DNA of 64,000 bases from Symbiodinium natans. Lineage: Eukaryota; Sar; Dinophyceae; Suessiales; Symbiodiniaceae. The stretch's first letter is position 1. Each line of letters begins with the position of its first letter. Where the stretch lies: NCBI GenBank assembly GCA_905221605.1, contig CAJNDS010001158.1:466001-530000 (forward strand). Reading direction: 5' to 3'. Positions 1 through 11,300 of this stretch are shown in pieces. The position numbers were made by a program, and so were the translations under genes. Under the pieces are notes generated by a model. It saw only the letters and a list, made by a program, of their open reading frames with translations. It ran no database searches and had not been told where the DNA came from.

Positions 1-1
1 T

Positions 2-454
2 TTTCGGGAGATGTACCGGGTGCTAAAGCCCGGCGCCAAGCTCTCCTTCCTAGACTGGGTGCAGTTACCAGACTACAATGAGACAGATGCCTATCACCTG
101 GAGCTGCTGAAGAAAGTGAAGCCACTACTGGGGGCTGTGTGGACCCCAAAGGTGTCCGACTTCACGGGGCCTCTTCAAGAGGAAGGTTTCCACATCCTTT
201 CCAGCCAGGAGGCCAGCATCACAGGGGGCCAATATGCCTTGATCGAGAAGGCCCGGAGCTTCTTCGAGGCCACAGGCATGCTCCTGCGGGCCTTGGCTAA
301 GCTCCACCTCATCCCGCGACATTTCGTGACGCTTTTCGACCGCCTCACACAAGACGGTGAAGCTTTCATGGAGTCGGACAGGCTGGGCCTTTTCACCACC
401 AGCTGGCAAATCGTGGCGCAGAAGCCGCCGACCGACGCAGCTTTGACAGCCTAG
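2..454 (+). CDS. SAM-dependent methyltransferase, C-terminal part (gene enters from left edge)
   Basis: An open frame runs from the window edge to a TAG at 452-454 (about 150 residues). It opens with MYRVLKPGAKLSFLDW, the post-III segment typical of class I SAM-dependent methyltransferases (the RVLKPGG-like turn followed by a beta strand). The rest resembles the C-terminal half of sterol C-24 methyltransferase-like proteins: a helical region, then a short closing strand near LFTTSWQIVAQKP. The ATG at 11 is probably internal, because the frame stays open upstream to base 2 and the SAM-binding motif I (GxGxG) must lie in exons left of the window. The substrate cannot be read from this part; a sterol or another lipid is an inference. 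Like every other resolved gene here it is on the + strand. Confidence 0.7.
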   Translation, partial: FREMYRVLKPGAKLSFLDWVQLPDYNETDAYHLELLKKVKPLLGAVWTPKVSDFTGPLQEEGFHILSSQEASITGGQYALIEKARSFFEATGMLLRALAKLHLIPRHFVTLFDRLTQDGEAFMESDRLGLFTTSWQIVAQKPPTDAALTA

Positions 455-2307
455 ACGATGTGCTACACTGTCGCAGGTGGTAAATGATACTCGATACACT
501 CGTGTTTGTTTCGCAGCGTCGGTTACAGATTCAGCTTGCGAGTTTGCAGGTGACCGTGCTGCAAGCTTCATAGACTTCGGTGCATGTACAGGAGCCTTCA
601 TGTGGGGCTCTCCGACTCAAGTTACTACTTGTGGCTGAAGCATGCCAATAGGAATGCTTTGGTGAGATTGGTTGCGCAGGGACATACAGGGACCGTTTTG
701 TTTGGCCATTTGCCTTTGCAAGTGGCCGAATACAGACCGTGGGAGATTATGCATAAAGGTCAAAAAAGTGCGCGCCGCGAAGAACTGCACGAAAAGGAAA
801 GAGCAGAGGTCAACGACGCACGATGACGCACGACCAGTGCAGCATCCAGAGCTCCGCTGTTCAAGCTGTTGCCCTCAACTTAGGGGTACTTGGAAACTTC
901 TTTTAATTTTTGGTCACTAAAAACTCCTAAGAAACAGCAAAAACAAATTAATTTTGCCGGGGTTCCAAGTTCAGCATAGTCAAGGCCTGGTTGCAATCGC
1001 CGTGCGCGGAGCTGCTGTGCAGGCCAGCGCCGCTGGGGAGGACCGCCAAAGTTGCCGCTGGGGCTTGAGGGCTCTGAGGGTTTAGGGTTTAGGGTTTAGG
1101 GTTTAGAGTGACGAAAATAGGGGTACCTTACAAACCCGACAGACTATTATCCTCATCATGGCACCCCCCAGAAAGGGTACCCATATTATTCTCCGAAACC
1201 CTAAACCCTAAACCCTAAACCCTAAACCCTAAACCCTAAACCCTAAACCCTAAACCCTAAACCCTAAACCTAGACCCTAAATCCTAAACCCTAAACCCCT
1301 GGAACTTTTTCGAAGACGTGGCTTCTGCTCTCCCATGCAGCAAGGAGCTTGCAGCACTTGGCCACAGCTCACCCCAGATGTTGGTCCAGGCTCGGCTAGC
1401 AGACCCTGAGGAGGGTTCGGGGCTTATGGCTACTTGGAGGGCTTGGGTTGGTGATGGTTTTTTCGCCTAGTTTGGGCATGCAGGGTTCCCTGCCCCGAGT
1501 TGCTAAACTGCGGCACAGGAAGTGACAGCCAAGTTCAGGGGGGTGCGGTCGTGGACATCCGAAGCAACCCGTGCCCTCAAACACCCAGTCACCTAACCCT
1601 AAACCCTAAACCCTAAACCCTAAACCCAGGACACGGACATCGACACCACCACCTTGGAGTTTGGTCAAGAGCCTTCCAGGCAGGCGAAGCCCTGGGGATG
1701 AGGGGTTTAGGGTGTCGGATTTATGGTGGTCCCAGCTGGAGCTGCTTAGAGCCTGGGTTCAAAAACTGGATTTAGGGTTGAGGATTCTGGTTGAGGGTTA
1801 GGATTTCGAGGACTGCAGGAAGATAGGTGTTCGGTGCAACATGTTTAGTTCTCGGATCTCAGTTTCTGTGTAAGCCCTGCGTGCGCAAGCTGTTCACTCT
1901 ACCCGTCTTTGCGGTGCGACGGGCTGCTAGACAGGTGGCGTAGACCAAACCCTAAACCCCAAACCCTAAACCCTAAACCCCAAACCCTAAACCCTAAACC
2001 CCAAACCCTAAACCCTAAACCCTAAAAGGAGCCCCGAGGTCTTACAGTCAGAGGTTGAAACTGATTTGAGATAGCAAATTAGAGGCCCACAAGGGATCTC
2101 GAAGTCTTTCAACAGGCATTGAAGTTTCGTCCCTGCAGAGCCACGGTTTAGGGTTTAGGGTTTAGGGTTTAGGGTTTAGGGTTTAGGGTTTAGGGTTCTG
2201 CAGCAAAAGGGTCAAAACCCTTACAAGACCCTTAAGCAAGCCACAGCTGAAGATCTCGAAGCTCCGCAAGTGCTCCCATGCCCCCGCTGGGACACCTATG
2301 ATCCCAG
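455..2307. other. Gene-poor stretch between methyltransferase and copper ATPase exons
   Basis: It holds CCCTAAA/TTTAGGG arrays at 1077-1107, 1195-1298, 1596-1626, 1947-2025 and 2146-2197 and a family J-like palindromic element at about 1109-1196. Two peptides after AG|G acceptors look coding: 1351-1391 (ELAALGHSSPQMLV) and 1629-1690 (DTDIDTTTLEFGQEP). The second loosely recalls the actuator-loop region of P-type ATPases but lacks a clear TGE, so it was not assigned. No aspartyl-phosphate DKTGT motif was found. Confidence 0.5.
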
Positions 2308-5300
2308 GGATTTCATGCTGGGCTTCTGCGTGCTTCTTGCCGCCTCGGCAAGTCGCGCGGAGCACCCGCTCTCCCGAGGGCTGGAGGCCAGCTTGGAGGA
2401 ATAGAAGTCGGTTTAGGACACTGTCGGGGCAGTCGGTTTTGGGATGCTACATGCTCCCTGAGTATCGCACCTTACCGCCTTCTTTATTAAAAAGTCTAGG
2501 CAGTTGGACGCGGGTTCGTGTCCCACTTGGGGCGGGTTTGCAAGGGCTTGCTCGGATCTCAGAGCTTCGGATGCTGCAGCTGCTTGGACCCGCTCATCCA
2601 GTTTCACGCATCTGCGAGGCGCTAAGATTGACCTTGCTACCAGTAGTTAGTCCGGCGCAACCTGCCGTCTCGTGCAGGAGGGCGCCTGTGAGATGGCGGA
2701 CTGCCAAGGTTGGGCCCTTGTTGTGTGTGCCGGTTCGGTACGGTTGTTATTGGCTGCCGATTGCCTTCAGCAATGTGCGCTGTCGGACCAAACAAAAAGC
2801 AAGTCCTTCTGGGAGGAAGACAGGAAGGAAGGAAAGACAGAGACCGGATGAGGAGGAGGCAAGGAAGGCCTAACCCTGCCGGGTCTTCTTGTTCGCAGGC
2901 TCCAAACAGCGCAACCAAGCCATGCTTTCAAGCGCAGGTTTCTTATGCTGCCGAAGCAGGACCTAAGAATCCAATAAAGGGCTCGGCTTGTAAAAAAAGG
3001 GCTGTGCGGACACTGTTGCAAATGGGGGGGGGGGGGGGGGGGGGGGGGCTGCGTAAACAAGGCCCAGCAATTTTTATTATGTGGGGGAAAGGGGAGTTAG
3101 GTTATTTGTCTTTTTTTTTTTTTTTTTGGGGGGGGGGGGGGGGAGGAATGTCGTTGTGTCGGGGGGGATTCGTTTTCGTTCTCCGGTTCGCTGGTCCTTT
3201 CGTCTCTTCAGGGGCAGAGGTACTTTGCTCTCCCAGTCCCTTCCTTGCCCTTTGGTCATGTTCTTCTGTTCTCTTTGTCCATCTTTTACATGTTTTTTTC
3301 CTGGTTTTTTCCTGTTCAACATGGATCTGTGTGCACTTGTAATGTTAATGGAGTCCAATAGTAAAAAGATTTTTGCGACCCCCCCCCCCTGAAGTTCTTC
3401 TGTCGGTGTGGTCGGTGCTGCTCATGGATACTTCAACCAGAGAAGGGTTACCAAAACCAGAAAGCTTGACATCACAACCTGTGCTGGGTTGGAAGCAAAG
3501 CAAACAAACTCGCAAAAATCACACCCGCTCAGGTAGAGCATGATCCTGATTACTTCAGGGGTGATACCGTGCCGGAAACCAAGAGTCTTGCAGCAAGAGT
3601 ATTTTTCGTCGGCATCGGGTGGCCCTTGTACCAACCCGAGCAAATCTTTATAAACCTGAAAGACCCACGCGCCCGGCCTCCCCTGGGCCTCCCCCCGAGC
3701 CGTCACACAAGGCTGCAGGTTGATAAAACTCCTGTTGTGCTTCTTGCGGAAACATGTGGAACACGCCGAAGCTGGCACCGACTATCTATCCGTAACCGGG
3801 GCTCCGCGGTTTTCTGGATGTACCTCATGTAGTTTGCACCAGGTTGCATGGTTGCCACAGTAGAGGATGACGGCTGTATTGGCAGGAGATCCAGCTCAAC
3901 TACTTAAATTCGCGCCGGCTGTGGAGGATCCGCCATGGAATGGGGGTGAGTGACGATCAGCAGAAATTCGAAGGAGCAGGTCTAGAGAGAATGATCGACA
4001 TGCTGCCCGCTTGCAAAAGTTGATGTCTAGAGTACTGCAGCTCCGACATTGCATCCAAAAATGTGTGAGAACCGAGCCGACCCGAGCCAGGACTTCGAGT
4101 CTGTTCTGGGCCATGGCGTACGCTTTCGATTGGGTTCGATGGATGTTGTGACTCGGCTATGGACTTCCGGTTCGGGCTTTGGTCAGCGGTCATGGCAGCC
4201 CACCCCCGTCCACATGGGCGCATTGGGGTTTGGGGTTGCAAGGTTCGAGGGCTTCGAACAGCTTGCAGCCGCAAGACCCTACAAGCACACGGATCTCGGG
4301 TTTTGAAGGATAAGCTGAATCAGCCTCCTAGATATGAGTCACCTCTGCCCAGGCTTCGATGGATAAATATTCAGAGTAAAGGCAAACCCTTGGCAAACTC
4401 TCAGCGCTGGCAGAGTAGGGTGGCTAATGCTGCTCCTGACAACAGCATGCTGCATTTTTCAATGTGTTTGGCATTTCGAGCGTCAAGCAACCGCCTTCTG
4501 TGATTTTGACATAGCTTTCTGGGAATCGGGAAAGCTGTATGTGTGTGTGTGAGGTTTTCGACTTCCTGACAACTGCAAATGGTGCAAGTGGCAATACTTT
4601 TTTTCACTTCAGCCTCAGATGCTGCAGGTAAGATATTCGGATGTAAACAACAACAGTGCTAAGTCAATCTTGCATCCAGATCATGCAGTGTTTGCGTGCC
4701 TCAAAGTACACGGGCGCCCCAAGGGTTTGACCCGGAGTTTTGACTCTAGCTCCCATGTGTTCTTTGCCTGAGATGGTGGGCTCCGTCGAGTGGGCTGCAG
4801 GACAGCTGCACTGGACAGCTGCCAAAGCCCTGTAGAGGTTGAACCAAAAACCGCATTCTAAACGCCACGTGCTCAAAGCCTCCTTGCGGCCCCCTCAGCT
4901 TCTCGAACACGGCGCAGAAGGGCTTGCAAGATTGCTTAGGGGAAACTTGCGCAGCTTTGTAGGAGTTATAAGGAGGCGCACGATGACCTCCCCAAAAAGG
5001 TAGTTCGAATGGGCCTCAAGTCTGCACTCGGGATTGTTGGAAGTCTTTGGGACTTAGGGCCGATTTTCGAGCATGACCCTAAACCCTAAACCCTAAAGCC
5101 CTAAACCCTATGTGATTTCACAACAGAAGTGAAGATCAGCGAGCTGGGTGCTCCCAGTCCTTGACCCCTCCCTGCGTGCAGGAGATTGCCCTTCGGTGAA
5201 CGATTGGGTGCAAATTCAGTGTCTCGGAAGCATTCAGAGTCAAGAACCCCGAACCCTAAACCCTAAACCCATGGAGCCAGGAAGCGCGAAAGCACCCTAA

Positions 5301-8300
5301 ATCTGGTGCATGGACTTCCAGCTCTAGGGTTTAGGGTTTAGGGTTTAGGGTTTAGGGTTTCCAGCTCTGAGGCCCTGGATGAAGCTACTTAGCAGCGTGT
5401 CTGACAGTCCCAGGCCCCCTTCGACCGACTCCCTCTCTTCGGTTCTCTATTCCCCTCCCCCCCTTCCTCCCCTAAGGGTCCATGTACCTAAATGGGGAAT
5501 ACTTGGGCCCCAAAGTCCCTATATAGGAGGTACTTTAAGGCCCAAATACTCCCTATTTAGGTACATGGACCCTTAGGGTCCTAAGACACGTGGTCTCACC
5601 CAAGCCTCTTATGGAAATGTAATGTAAGAAATAGACATCTATGTGTGATTGTTTGATGGGTTTATGCGTGGGAAGCACCCACCTGCAGACAAGCTCAGTC
5701 ATGATCGCCAAGTCGAACAGGGATTTCTCTTATTTTTGAATGCGGGTCGCCGATTTCCGATTCCTTGAGAACCAAATGAACCCTAAATTGGGACCATATG
5801 CCCTGTACTACTATAATCCTTATTAGGGTATATGAACCAAACCCTTTTAGGGTTCATTTGGTTCTTAAGGTTAAAGCTTTAAACAACTCCGTTTCGCTGT
5901 CATGGAGAGAGAAAGTAGGCGCTCTCTTCTGTCAAGAACAAGACAAGTCACGCCGAACAAGTGCTGTTTTCAGTTTTGATCCAACACCTCAATCGACTTT
6001 GATACTACTTTGTTAAGAAACGCATCTCTTTCCCATTGCATTTTCAGAAGATGGGGGACTCTTTTCTTTCTCGTGCGTCTATTGATGACATACGGATCTT
6101 TCCGAAAAGCTGCTTAGTGGCTGTTGGCATGCCGTACATGCCAGGTCCTGCTTGGCGCATTCTCGCGGCAAAGAAAGGGCAGACAAATTCCACACAATGT
6201 GTTCTGTGTATCTGTGTTCGTGTCGCGCATCATCCGAAGACATTGCCCCCCGCCCTAAACCCCAAACCCTAAACTGCCCCCGCCCCTGAGGCGGAGTCAA
6301 TCCGCCACCGTCGTTGCTGTGCGTGCAGCCGGTGTATCTGAGCTGACTCCAGGTTGCCCAGGCTAGGCATATCCAGGGTTTGTAACTTCGACATGACTCC
6401 AGTTGAAGAGGAAGTTTGCAGAGCTTTGCCCAGGAAGGCAGAGTGACGGCTTGGGGAGCGAGGCGGTTTCAGGGTTGCTTGCCAATCGGGTGTGCCGGAA
6501 CACTGCAGGGCAGCTGTTGTGCCCACCAGGCAAAGAATGCAAGTGTTGCAGGCAAGCTCTAGGAGGCCGCACAGCACCAGAGACTAACTAGCGCCAATCT
6601 GCGCCAATTATTTTTTTTGGCACCAAGGGAGGCATGACGAGTGCATCTGTCAATCATGATCGCCGTTGTGGCGTTTCATCATTCCCATGTTGCCGAAAAG
6701 TTGAGGTGCGGCCTTCACTCTACACGCGCTTACTGTGATCAGGCAGTGTGCAAGCCTACCAAGACTTGCGATGTTCGGCCTGCTTGTTTGCCAATTCATA
6801 TTGTGGCGTCTTAACCTTCGGGCTTTGGGCCTGTGACATCCGGGAGGATATGAGTGGTTTCTAAAGCATCACGAAACCGAGCTGAGGTAGTTGTGGCCCT
6901 TGCTGCCTTGCGCGATGCTCTGCAGCCAACGTCCCAACAGGCCACACGCCCTGCCATCGCTTTCTCATGGATGGTGAGAGAATCGGGAAAGATGGCCCCA
7001 AAAGCTGCACCTGAATTGGGACACTGCAAAGTAGAAACGCGTAAGATGCATGAGGTTGTTGTTTAAGAAAGCCCGGGCGTAAGAGCTCGCCGAATATGTG
7101 AAGCCTTGGAGGTGAAAATACTTGCAGGTCTTGCAACACTCATGAAAGCACACGGGGGCCTGTGTGCCTAAGAAGGATGCAATATCTTGTAGATGGAGAG
7201 CACCATGTGATGAAAGTGTGAGATGGGCAAGCATAGTGCATCCTTAAGATGCCACTAGGCCGGGGATTGCATGCTCCACTCAGTTTGAACTCCACTGCAA
7301 GTGGAGTACAAGCTAAAGGGGAATACAAGCTTTCCAAACGGCTTAGGGATGTTCAGTGAGTCAGAAGTTCTCTTTTTTTGTCTCTCTCTCTCTCTCTCTC
7401 CCTTTTTCTCTCTCAAGGTCATCCAAGAGCTCGAGAAGGCAGGGAGATGCACAAGCCTGGACTCAGATTTCGGGGGTGGGGTGCCGTGTGCTGGATACCG
7501 GCATGCTAACGAGCAGCATCCCTATCACTGCCTACCACATCTGGGCAGCGCCCTGTATGGTCTGACAGGCCCAGGCAATGACTCTCTAGAGCTGAAGCCT
7601 GTGCAGCTAGAAGCTTCGTTCGTTCGTACTACAGGAACCCCTTGAGCTTCAAAAAGCAAGCTCGATGCTCAAACGCACAATCCAAACACGCAAAGAGTTT
7701 CAAGAACCCCAAGAACCCCACGAAGAACCCCAAGAAGAACCCCAAGAGTTTCAAGAACCCCAAGCCCAAAAGTCAACCCTAAACCCTAAACCCTAAACCC
7801 TAAACCCTAAACCCTAAACCCTTGAGGCTGGCGAGGAGGTCTGGATGTGCACCGGGGACCACTCGGCCACCGCCACCGCGGCGCCTCGCAGCGCAATGCG
7901 CATTTTGGGGCATGTGGGATGTAGGGTTTAGGGTTTAGGGTTTAATTAGGGTTCAGAGATGACTCAGAGGGTTCAAAGATTTAATTTTGGGGGTCATTTG
8001 GCAAGTCCTCGGGTTGAATGCCCACTGTGAAGGCACCGCTTTGGTAATCTACCCTTTCCTCACGCTCTCAACGGCACAAGGGGACCTTCAAAGGACAGCC
8101 GCCACCTTAAAATACGCGGCAACGCGACAGAAGTGAAGAGAGGGTTTAGGGTTTAGGGTTTAGGGGTTAGGGTTTAGGGTTGAACCCTGAACAGGGAGCC
8201 TAGAAATCCACCAGAGTGCTGCACTTGTGGTGGTAAGTGAACCCCCTTGTTGCATCAGAAAGGCCTGTAAGCATAAGTCGAACATCCAGTCCTTGTCTCA

Positions 8301-11300
8301 GAAAGCCTTCTGAGCCGGAAGTGTCGGTTTAGGGTTTAGGGTTTAGGGTTTAGGGTTTAGGGTTTAGGGTTCAGGAAGTGTCCCGCTCAGGTTGCCAGAG
8401 AGCTCGGCATCCACCCAGACCACGTCCGAGCCGAGTCGATTCCAGCCTTCAAGGCCAGGCCTTGGCTCCCAGAGCATCGGTGAATTGGGATTTAGGGTTT
8501 AGGGTTTAGGGTTTAGGGATTTAGGGTTTAGGGGAGTCTGGCTTGCCTTCAGTCCAGTGGCAAGGGTTCAGGGTCTAGGGTTTAGGGTTTAGGGTTTAGG
8601 GGTCGAGAGTGAAAAACCAAGAAAGACTCTCGGCCCTGCCAGCTAGAGAACCCTCACTCTTCAAAGTCAACCCAGGAACTAGCTCCTGTGTCAAAGTCAA
8701 ACTTGCATCCTGAACATAAACCGGAACTCACAGCCCTAAACCCCAAACCCTGGACCCTATAAACCCTAAACCCTAAGCAGCCACACTCAATGCAGGCAGG
8801 TCTGGTGGCAGAACTGCAGGCCGCAGGCACTTGTCCGGGCATAATTATTTGGACTTCGTCGGGCATGATTTGCGTGTCTCTAGCTCTGTGTTTTGGGATG
8901 TTCCCCCCTTGTATGAATAGTTCTTAATAGGGATTAGAAAAGGGGGGGGGGGGCACGATCATCCCTATTAAAGACTGTTAGTACAAGTGGGAACATCCCA
9001 ATCTGCGTTGGTCTAGGACACTCGACGGCCATGACAGCCTCGAAGCCCAAACATGTAAGCATCTCTAGAAGAGGTGATGCTTCACCATGAAACCTGCAAT
9101 GCTTCATGAACCCAAAACCCTGAACCCTAAACCCCGAATCCCAGAACCCCCAACTTCGACTGCTTATGGCACAGGCCTAAACCCTAAACCCTAAACCTTA
9201 AACCCCCTAAACCCCTAAACCCTAAACCCTAAACCCCTAAAACCCTAAAGCCCTAAACCCTAAACCCCCAAAAAACAGGCAAGCGCGTGGTGTTTGTTGG
9301 TGACGGGGTCAACGACGCCCCTGCCCTGACCTCTGCTGAGGCAGGGGCACTGGGAGAGCTCCAGGCTTCCCAGGTTGTTTAGGGTTTAGGGTCTAGGGTC
9401 TAGGGTTTAGGGATTAGTTAGGGTTTAGGGTTTAGGGTTTAGGGTTTAGGGTTTAGGGTTTAGGGTTTAGTTGGGGTTGAGGTTTTTTTGTGGAAGTTAG
9501 GGCGGGCCCAGGTTGCGGTATGAGGCACTGCACACAAGACAGCATGGGCTCCCACTCGCTTAGATTGCCGAGCGTGCGTGATTTGCTTCTCCCTCGGGTC
9601 TCGCATTACTTCCCAGAGACTCCAAAACCCCTTAGTTAAGGAATATACCTTAAATTATAATTCAAGTGATATTCCTTAACTAAGGGGTTTTGGAGTCTCT
9701 GGGTTCGTGCCTTCACTGCAGCTTCATTGCCTCGGCGACGACGGCTGCCTCTTTGTTGACCGGACTTGGTGGTATGCAGGTGTATGGGGCCTCCCAATTA
9801 TTCTTGTCGCACAGTACCCCAGTGTGGCGGCAGGCTATTGTGACAGCCAGTTCTGTTTTTCGATTTGATGAGTCTTGTCCCCTCCACGAGGGATGTTCCC
9901 GCTTGTACTCACAGTCCGTAATAGGTGACTGTAAAAAAGGCGTACTATAATCCCGATTACGGACTTTTAGTATAGGAGGGAACATCCCAAATGTCAGCGT
10001 ATTTGGACAGCTTAGTTGGGCATTTCCCAAGACAGGGGACGTACCCCTTTTGTAGCATCCCCTTAAAGGGACTCCCCAAAAAGGGCACCCCTCCCCCCCC
10101 CCCCCCCCATTTTCGGAAACCCCCCCCCCCCATTTATCTGGACCTGGACTAGACCTGCAGACTTTTTTTTTCTTGAGGCCAAACCTCCATCTTTGGCTCA
10201 TCTGCTGCGTTACAGGAGTGTTTCTGCAGGTCCTGCGTCATTCCTAGCAGGGGTTGGCTTTTAGCAATTATGATGTAGGGGGTTTAGGGTTAAGGGGTAA
10301 GGGTTTTTCTAGCACATCATCTCATGGAACGCTGCATCGTCATCGTCGATGGTAGTGCCGGCACGTCTGCTTACTGGGAGCCGTGTCTCCAGAAAACCCA
10401 TTCCTCACAGATGAGTTCCACTTATTACTTCCCACTCACTAAGCCGCAATTGAAACGGCCGTCCTTTTATTATCTGAGCTGCTTTGGGGGTCCGCCCATG
10501 GTGAGCCGTGCGTTGGAGGGAGATGCCCTTTGAACCTTGATGTGTACAGGTTTGGCGGAGGTGGAAAATGTACCGGCCCTTTGCCCCCTATACCCCTCCC
10601 CCTCCGAAAAAGGGTTCAGAAGAGCCCGTTTTAGCCATCAGTTCAAGAGGGTTTCAGTCTTGAAACGTCGTGTTTTCTTTGCTCGCTGCACTTGTGGCCC
10701 TTTCTATGATTTGACGTTGGCCGGGGAATGTTTTCGTTTGTTTGTCGCCTCCCCTTCAGTACCGAGGCCACGCATGCGATTGACCGGAGTAAAATGTAGC
10801 GTCAGGAACCATGACAACTGCAACGGTGAGAGATCTCGGATTGGACGTTTTGGTTGCATTCGGGGTGTTTGTGATGCCATCATGGATAGAGGAGATAAGG
10901 AAAGCCAAAGCAACCCTGCGTTTCTCTCTCAAGTGGCGCTGCATGACGCTCCCCGGCCCATGCTGCTAGGTTGGCGTGGCGATCGGTGCAGGCGCACGCC
11001 TGACGGTTGACTCTGCGGACATCGTGCTGGTGAAGTCGGGGCTTGAGGACTCCTTCAGGGATTGCGTTGCCTCCCTGGATGTAAATCCAGGACACCTTGG
11101 CGGTTTTGAGGGTTGCTTCAGGTTCCCTGAGGCACCGCGTTGAGCAGGCAAGCCTGGTTCATTCCTAGCTTAGACGGGCCCTCCCCCAATCCAGGAGTTG
11201 CTGACCGCGAAGCAGCTGGCACTGGCGACCGTCTTCTGCATCAAGCCCCGCGGCTGCGCAAAGAAGAGTTGCTTCCATGCAGGTTTAGGGTTTAGGGTTT

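Larger units (their letters stand above)
2399..6886. other. Large intron region of the copper ATPase gene
   Basis: No confident exon was found in these 4.5 kb, although nucleotide-domain exons are expected. Contents: long G runs at about 3026-3048 and a T17-G17 junction at 3111-3143, telomeric arrays at 5077-5110 and 5322-5360, palindrome F at 5471-5577 and a family A element at 5763-5870. The ORFs at 3422-3778 (-) and 4159-4503 (+) match no family I know. Confidence 0.5.

Noticed and set aside
1629-1690. Actuator-domain exon of the copper ATPase (LEFGQEPSRQAKP against LTGEP.P..K)
   Set aside because: The catalytic TGE is absent and no DKTGT exon was found between it and the HP exon. The resemblance is too weak to assign.
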